From positions 1,702,834 to 1,766,833 of the forward strand of contig NZ_UWPD01000001.1 in NCBI RefSeq assembly GCF_900604965.1: a stretch of DNA of 64,000 nucleotides. Direction: 5' to 3'. The notes below the pieces were generated by a model. It saw only the letters and a program-made list of their open reading frames with translations. It was not told where the DNA came from and made no database searches. Each line of letters starts with the position of its first letter. Position 1 is the first letter of the stretch. Source of the stretch: Gordonibacter sp. Marseille-P4307 (GTDB lineage: Bacteria > Actinomycetota > Coriobacteriia > Coriobacteriales > Eggerthellaceae). Below are positions 59,502 to 64,000 of this stretch, in pieces. A program made the position numbers and the translations under genes.

Positions 59502-60218
59502 ATGGAATTCTTCTCCGACTTCCCGAGCGCCTGGGAGTCACTTACCTCCCAGGCTTCGGTCTTCTTGGGCAAATACGGGTCCCTTCTCGCCCAGGGAACG
59601 ATCGAGTCCATCGTCATGACCGGCGTCGCCACCCTCATCGCCTATGCGATCGGCCTGATCGTGGGCGTCGCCTTGGTTATCACGGCTCCCGGAGGGCTGA
59701 AGGAGAACCGCATCGTTTACACGATCCTCGGATGGATCGTCAACCTGGTCCGCTCGGTTCCCTTCATCATCTTGCTGGTGGCCATCATCCCCCTCACACG
59801 CCTGATCGTGGGCACGTCCCTGGGGGTTCCGGGCGCCATCGTCCCGCTCACCATCACAGCCGCGCCCTTCGTGGCCCGCGTGGTCGAACAGAGCCTCACC
59901 GAAGTGGAAAACGGGCTTATCGAAGCAGCTCAGAGCTTCGGGGCAAGCGCGTTTGCGATCGTTACCAAGGTCTTGCTGCGCGAAAGCGTCCCTTCCCTCG
60001 TGAGAGGCGCATCGCTCACCTTCGTCACGCTGTTCGGCTTCGCCGCCATGGCCGGCGCCGTCGGGGCGGGCGGCTTGGGAGATATCGCGATCCGCTACGG
60101 GTACCAGCGGTATCAGACCGACGTCATGCTTGCCGCCGTCGTACTCTGCGTGATCGTCGTGCAGCTGTTTCAGATGCTGGGCGACTTCACGGCGCGCAGG
60201 ATAGATCACCGCAACTAG
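59502..60218 (+). CDS. metI: Methionine-type ABC transporter permease
   Basis: The protein has 238 aa. At least five hydrophobic segments and the ABC loop 'EAAQSFGASAFAIVTKVLLR', plus 'LVRSVPFIILLVAIIPLTR', are typical of MetI. It imports methionine with MetN. The substrate-binding lipoprotein MetQ is not adjacent and must be elsewhere if used. Twenty-two bases separate it from the glycosyltransferase. Confidence 0.9.
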   Translation: MEFFSDFPSAWESLTSQASVFLGKYGSLLAQGTIESIVMTGVATLIAYAIGLIVGVALVITAPGGLKENRIVYTILGWIVNLVRSVPFIILLVAIIPLTRLIVGTSLGVPGAIVPLTITAAPFVARVVEQSLTEVENGLIEAAQSFGASAFAIVTKVLLRESVPSLVRGASLTFVTLFGFAAMAGAVGAGGLGDIAIRYGYQRYQTDVMLAAVVLCVIVVQLFQMLGDFTARRIDHRN

Positions 60219-60240
60219 CGCCTTTGCTATAATCTCCCGC

Positions 60241-61536
60241 ATGAATACAGAAACAAGCCGCGTCAACGACGCGCCCACCACCCGCACCAAGCGCGTCGCG
60301 GTCGTCACCATGGGGGTTAAGCTGGGCGACGAGACGCGCGGCTATACGCGCTTCAAAGCGATCGCGGAGATGCTTTCCGACGCGGGGTTCGAGGTCGACC
60401 TCGTCACCTCGTCGTTCCAGCACTGGGACAAAGCGCAAAGGGACACGTCGAGGCCCTGCTACGCGAACCTTCCCTACCGCGTGGTCTTCATCGAAGAGCC
60501 CGGATATGCGAAGAACCTCGACATCAAGCGCATCCTCAGCCACCGCGTCGCCGCGCGTAACCTCCGTGCGCACTTCGATCGGAAATTCGCAGCAGAAGGC
60601 GGATACGACCTCGTGTACGCCGAGATTCCGCCCAACGACGTCGCCCTCGTATGCGCGCAGGCCGCCCATGACAACGGCGTGCCCTTCGTCGCCGATATCA
60701 ACGACCTGTGGCCCGAAGCCATGAGGATGGTGCTCGACGTCCCCCTTCTCAGCGATGCGGTGTTCTATCCCTTCGCGCGCGACGCGAAGAAAACCTACCG
60801 GCTGCTGTCCGCCGCCGTCGGCACGTCCGACGAATACGCCGCGCGTCCGAGGGCCGACCGCGAAACCGACTATCCGAAGCTCACCGTCTATGTGGGCAAC
60901 CGTATCGACGAATTCGACCGCGGAGCCCGCGCGCGAGGCGGCGAGGTAGTCAAACCCGCAGGCGAGATATGGGTGACCTACGCGGGCACCCTGGGCGCCA
61001 GCTACGACATCGCTACGCTGGTGAAGGCAGCCGCGATCTGCGCAACCGACGAACGCACGCCCGAAACCTCCGATAACCGAACGCTGCGTGTGAAGATATT
61101 GGGAGACGGACCCGACCGACAAGACCTCGAACAGCTCGCACGGCAGCTGTCGGCACCCGTCGACTTCGTGGGATACGCGCCCTACGACCTCATGGCCGCG
61201 TACCTCTGCGCATCCGATATCGTCGTGAACTCCCTCATAACGTCGGCTCCGCAAAGCATCGTCACGAAGATCGGCGACTACCTCGCTTCGAAAAGCGCGC
61301 TTATCAACACCGGATCGAGCCCCGAGATGCGCGCGCTGGTGGAAACCGAAGGCGTCGGCGTGAACGTCGAGGCGGAAAACCCCGCTGCCCTCGCCCGCGT
61401 CATGACCGAGCTCGCACGCAACGATCAGGCTCGGCGCGATATGGGCGAGAAGGGGCGCGCGGTGGCGCTGGCGCGCTTCGATCAGGCCACGGCGTATCGG
61501 GCAATCGTGGACATGGTACGCAATCTGTGCCGCTAG
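60241..61536 (+). CDS. Glycosyltransferase, GT4-like
   Basis: The protein has 431 aa. Two Rossmann-like halves: 'VAVVTMGVKLGDETRGYTRF' at the start and 'IWVTYAGTLGASYDIATLVK', 'KILGDGPDRQDLEQLARQL' and 'DIVVNSLITSAPQSIVTKIG' in the C-terminal half, with a GT4-type E/P loop. It probably adds a sugar to a membrane-bound glycan. It is first of the glycan cluster here. Confidence 0.88.
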   Translation: MNTETSRVNDAPTTRTKRVAVVTMGVKLGDETRGYTRFKAIAEMLSDAGFEVDLVTSSFQHWDKAQRDTSRPCYANLPYRVVFIEEPGYAKNLDIKRILSHRVAARNLRAHFDRKFAAEGGYDLVYAEIPPNDVALVCAQAAHDNGVPFVADINDLWPEAMRMVLDVPLLSDAVFYPFARDAKKTYRLLSAAVGTSDEYAARPRADRETDYPKLTVYVGNRIDEFDRGARARGGEVVKPAGEIWVTYAGTLGASYDIATLVKAAAICATDERTPETSDNRTLRVKILGDGPDRQDLEQLARQLSAPVDFVGYAPYDLMAAYLCASDIVVNSLITSAPQSIVTKIGDYLASKSALINTGSSPEMRALVETEGVGVNVEAENPAALARVMTELARNDQARRDMGEKGRAVALARFDQATAYRAIVDMVRNLCR

Positions 61537-61604
61537 CCGGCGCGAACCCTATACTGGGTAGGCTCATTGATGGCGAAACGAACCCCAAGCGGAAGGAGGG
61601 CGCT

Positions 61605-62915
61605 TTGAGCGACCAGCGCGTCATCCCGTTCTCTCCGCCCGATATCACCGAGGCGGAAATCGACGGCGTAGTGGAAGTGCTTAGAAGCGGCTGGATCACC
61701 ACCGGCCCGAAAACCAAGGAATTCGAACGGCGCATCGCGGCGCTTTGCCGCACCCCGCGCGCAGCCGCTTTGAGCTCGGCGACCGCCGCTTTGGAATGCG
61801 CGCTGCGCGTGCTGGGCGTAGGCCCCGGCGACGAGGTTATCACCAGCGCTTACACCTACACCGCCTCGGCCTCGTGCATCTGCCACGTGGGGGCGACGCC
61901 CGTTCTGTGCGATGTGGCGCCGAACAGCTTCGAGGTGGACCTCGGGCGACTGGCCTCCCTCGTCACCGACCGCACCAAGGCCATCATCCCCGTCGATCTG
62001 GCGGGCATCATGGCCGACCACGAAAGCCTGCGCGCGCTTGCCGAAAGCGCGTCGGGCGGTTTCCATGCGGAAAACGACGTTCAAGAACGCCTTGGGCGCA
62101 TCGCCGTCATCGCCGACGGAGCCCACTCCCTCGGGGCTGCCCGCCATGGTTTGGCCTCGGGAGAAGCAGCCGACTTCACCGCCGTTTCGTTCCACGCCGT
62201 CAAAAACCTGACGACCGCCGAGGGAGGCGCGCTGGTCTGGCGCGGCGGGGTCTTCGATGACGACGAGATATACCGGCGCCTCATGCTGTGGTCCCTGCAC
62301 GGCCAAACCAAAGACGCCCTTGCTAAAACGAAAGCCGGCGCCTGGGAATACGACATCGCGTTTCCCGGCTGGAAATGCAACATGAACGAGCTTTCGGCCG
62401 CGCTCGGGCTTGCCCAGGAGAAACGCTACCCGACCCTGCTGGCCCGCCGCCGCGCGCTCGTTTCACGCTACGAAGCGAACCTGGAGGGCTGCGGCGTCGA
62501 ATTGATAGGCCACTACGCCGAACACGACGGGGATCCGACCCCCGCACGCATCCTCTCCGACGAGGAAGCGCAGGCCGCCCGCACGCGCGAGGCGGCATCG
62601 CGCGACGGGCACGCCTCAAGCGGACATCTCATGATCGCGCGGCTGACAGGGCGCTCGATGGCGTTTCGCAACCGGACGATCGAGGCGCTTGCAGAGCAGG
62701 GCATCGCCGCGAACGTCCATTACAAGCCCCTGCCACTTCTGAGCGCATACCGAAACCTCGGGTTCGACATCGCCGACTTCCCCAACGCCTACGCCCAGTT
62801 CGAAAACGAGATCACCCTGCCTTTGCACACCCTGCTGTCCGACGGCGACGTCGATTACGTATGCGACCGACTCGTAGGGACCATCGAGTCGCTCGAGGGT
62901 TCGGGGCTGCGATGA
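61605..62915 (+). CDS. DegT/DnrJ/EryC1-type aminotransferase
   Basis: The protein has 436 aa. 'VIPFSPPDITEAEIDGVVEV', 'RSGWITTGPKTKEFE', 'GDEVITSAYTYTASASCICH', and the PLP Lys in 'SFHAVKNLTTAEGGAL'. It aminates a nucleotide keto-sugar. The start is TTG 61605 after GGAAGGAGG. A PglE-type role (bacillosamine pathway) is possible beside the PglC-like gene, but the substrate is not seen. Confidence 0.92.
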   Translation: MSDQRVIPFSPPDITEAEIDGVVEVLRSGWITTGPKTKEFERRIAALCRTPRAAALSSATAALECALRVLGVGPGDEVITSAYTYTASASCICHVGATPVLCDVAPNSFEVDLGRLASLVTDRTKAIIPVDLAGIMADHESLRALAESASGGFHAENDVQERLGRIAVIADGAHSLGAARHGLASGEAADFTAVSFHAVKNLTTAEGGALVWRGGVFDDDEIYRRLMLWSLHGQTKDALAKTKAGAWEYDIAFPGWKCNMNELSAALGLAQEKRYPTLLARRRALVSRYEANLEGCGVELIGHYAEHDGDPTPARILSDEEAQAARTREAASRDGHASSGHLMIARLTGRSMAFRNRTIEALAEQGIAANVHYKPLPLLSAYRNLGFDIADFPNAYAQFENEITLPLHTLLSDGDVDYVCDRLVGTIESLEGSGLR

Positions 62916-63520
62916 GCTTTTACCAACCCTACGGAAAGCGCCTGTGCGATCTGGCGATCTCGATTGTCGCCCTACCCGTGGTTGCCGTGATCGTCGGCGT
63001 GCTCGGTATCGCCATCAAGCTCGAAGACCGCGGACCTGCCTTCTACAACGCGCCGCGCGTGGGTCGGGGCGGGCGGGCGTTCACCATGTACAAACTGCGC
63101 TCCATGAAAGTGAACGCCCCCGACTTGGTGATGGAGGACGGTTCGACCTACAACGGGGCCGACGACCCGCGCATGACGCGCGTGGGCGCCTTCATGCGAA
63201 AAACAAGCCTTGACGAGTTCCCTCAGTTCATCAACGTTTTGATCGGCAACATGAGCGTCGTGGGGCCCCGCCCCGACCTGCAGAGGGAAACCGACCTCTA
63301 CCGTGGCGACGAGCACCGCAAACTGGAAGTGAAGCCCGGCATCACCGGATACGCTGCCGTATTCGGACGCAATTCGCTCCCCTGGCGCGCGCGACTGAAG
63401 CTCGACGTCGAGTACGTCGATCGCGTCAGCTTCCCCCTCGACCTCAAGATCTTCCTCATGACGTTTTCCGCCGTCTTCAAGCAGGAGGGCATCTACGTGG
63501 AAGGCGACAGCTCCGACTAA
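62912..63520 (+). CDS. Initiating sugar-phosphate transferase (PglC/WcaJ-type core)
   Basis: The protein has 202 aa. One membrane segment (about 13-35, 'LAISIVALPVVAVIVGVLGI'), then 'VGRGGRAFTMYKLRSMKVNA', 'KTSLDEFPQFINVLIGNMSV' and 'VGPRPDLQRE' with the catalytic Asp-Glu. It moves a sugar-1-phosphate to undecaprenyl phosphate, starting a surface glycan. It overlaps the aminotransferase as ATGA. Confidence 0.93.
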   Translation: MSFYQPYGKRLCDLAISIVALPVVAVIVGVLGIAIKLEDRGPAFYNAPRVGRGGRAFTMYKLRSMKVNAPDLVMEDGSTYNGADDPRMTRVGAFMRKTSLDEFPQFINVLIGNMSVVGPRPDLQRETDLYRGDEHRKLEVKPGITGYAAVFGRNSLPWRARLKLDVEYVDRVSFPLDLKIFLMTFSAVFKQEGIYVEGDSSD

Positions 63521-63690
63521 AGGGCGATACGGCGTTTTTTATGTTATCTATCCCCCATATGCGCAGTTCGTTTAAAGTATAGAGGCTTGCGTTTCCCTTC
63601 GGGAGACGCCGCGCCCGAACCCGGGCTATCTCGGTAACACGCGCATATGAAGCCGCATCGGAACCGATGCTCACTGGAGGAAGTCTTCGC

Positions 63691-64000
63691 ATGAATATTT
63701 TCGTAGCAAGCTGGTTTTTCCCGCCGTCGGTATCGAGCGAGGGCATCGTCACCTACAAGCTGTTCAAAAACTCGGCGCACCACTACGACGTCTGCTCGTC
63801 CCAGAGCACCCTTTGGAGCTACAACCAGGTACTTCCCATCGAAGCCGACAACATCGCGTCGTTTCCCGTCGACACCGACGACTTCGGGACGTGGATCGAT
63901 GCGGCGGTCGAGCTGTTCGAGCAACGGCATGCAGAATCGCCCTACGATGCGATCATGACCCGCTCGATGCCGCCCGAAAGCGTAGAGGTGGCCAAACGCA
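63691..64000 (+). CDS. Glycosyltransferase, N-terminal part (cut by window end)
   Basis: The frame is open from ATG 63691 (GGAGGAA upstream) to the end of the window, 103 codons. 'MNIFVASWFFPPSVSSEGIV' and 'SAHHYDVCSSQSTLWSY' are typical GT4 N-termini. It is probably the next enzyme of the glycan cluster. The 170-bp gap before it holds no gene I can support. Confidence 0.8.
   Translation, partial: MNIFVASWFFPPSVSSEGIVTYKLFKNSAHHYDVCSSQSTLWSYNQVLPIEADNIASFPVDTDDFGTWIDAAVELFEQRHAESPYDAIMTRSMPPESVEVAKR

Overview
The window is high-GC DNA from a Gram-positive actinobacterium. The core-gene content suggests Coriobacteriia, probably Eggerthellaceae: a NadD fused to an HD domain, a secA-prfB pair, a BTAD/SARP-type regulator and an orphan GlnR-like regulator beside glnA. 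This placement is an inference from gene families, not a database match. Positions 1 to about 33,163 are an integrated siphovirus-type prophage whose left end lies outside the window. Positions 33,164 to 64,000 are host chromosome.

Prophage layout, left to right. A small plus-strand HTH gene (46-465) is followed by a 510-bp noncoding stretch with strong secondary structure and a bidirectional terminator. A long minus-strand late operon follows, read from right to left: small and large terminase, portal, ClpP-type protease, HK97-type capsid, connectors, major tail protein, tail chaperone with a probable frameshift, tape measure, distal tail, collar-like and tail-tip proteins, a membrane coiled-coil protein, holin and amidase. 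To its right is an HNH nuclease gene and then the minus-strand early region. That region holds two DNA methyltransferases, a probable late regulator, Zn-ribbon proteins, a Gly-rich repeat protein, a DUF3310 protein, and a replication module (SSB, initiator containing iterons, DnaC-like loader). The replication module is bracketed by two roughly 100-bp direct repeats. An integrase and an Xis-like protein end the early region.

The lysogeny region (27.7-33.2 kb) has a lower GC content. It carries two plus-strand membrane proteins, two tiny hydrophobic minus-strand ORFs, a divergent Cro-like/CI-like pair with palindromic operators, and a repressor remnant. After a 23-bp perfect dyad comes a three-gene operon. 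Its first two genes encode an MqsR-type toxin and an MqsA-type antitoxin with a C-terminal extension. The third encodes a protein with a SecB-like pattern, so the operon looks like a toxin-antitoxin-chaperone (TAC) system carried by a phage. A second integrase then runs up to the attachment site, which is the 3' end of a tmRNA- or tRNA(Ala)-like gene followed by its terminator.

The host part is mostly minus-strand housekeeping genes: rnr, an S41 protease, ftsX-ftsE, a split transketolase, prfB, secA, the BTAD regulator, then the cluster rplU-rpmA-obg-proB-proA-nadD-rsfS, polA, and a glnA/GlnR-like pair. Divergent from glnA is a metN-metI transporter. A surface-glycan cluster follows (glycosyltransferase, DegT aminotransferase, initiating sugar-phosphate transferase, partial glycosyltransferase) and runs off the right edge.
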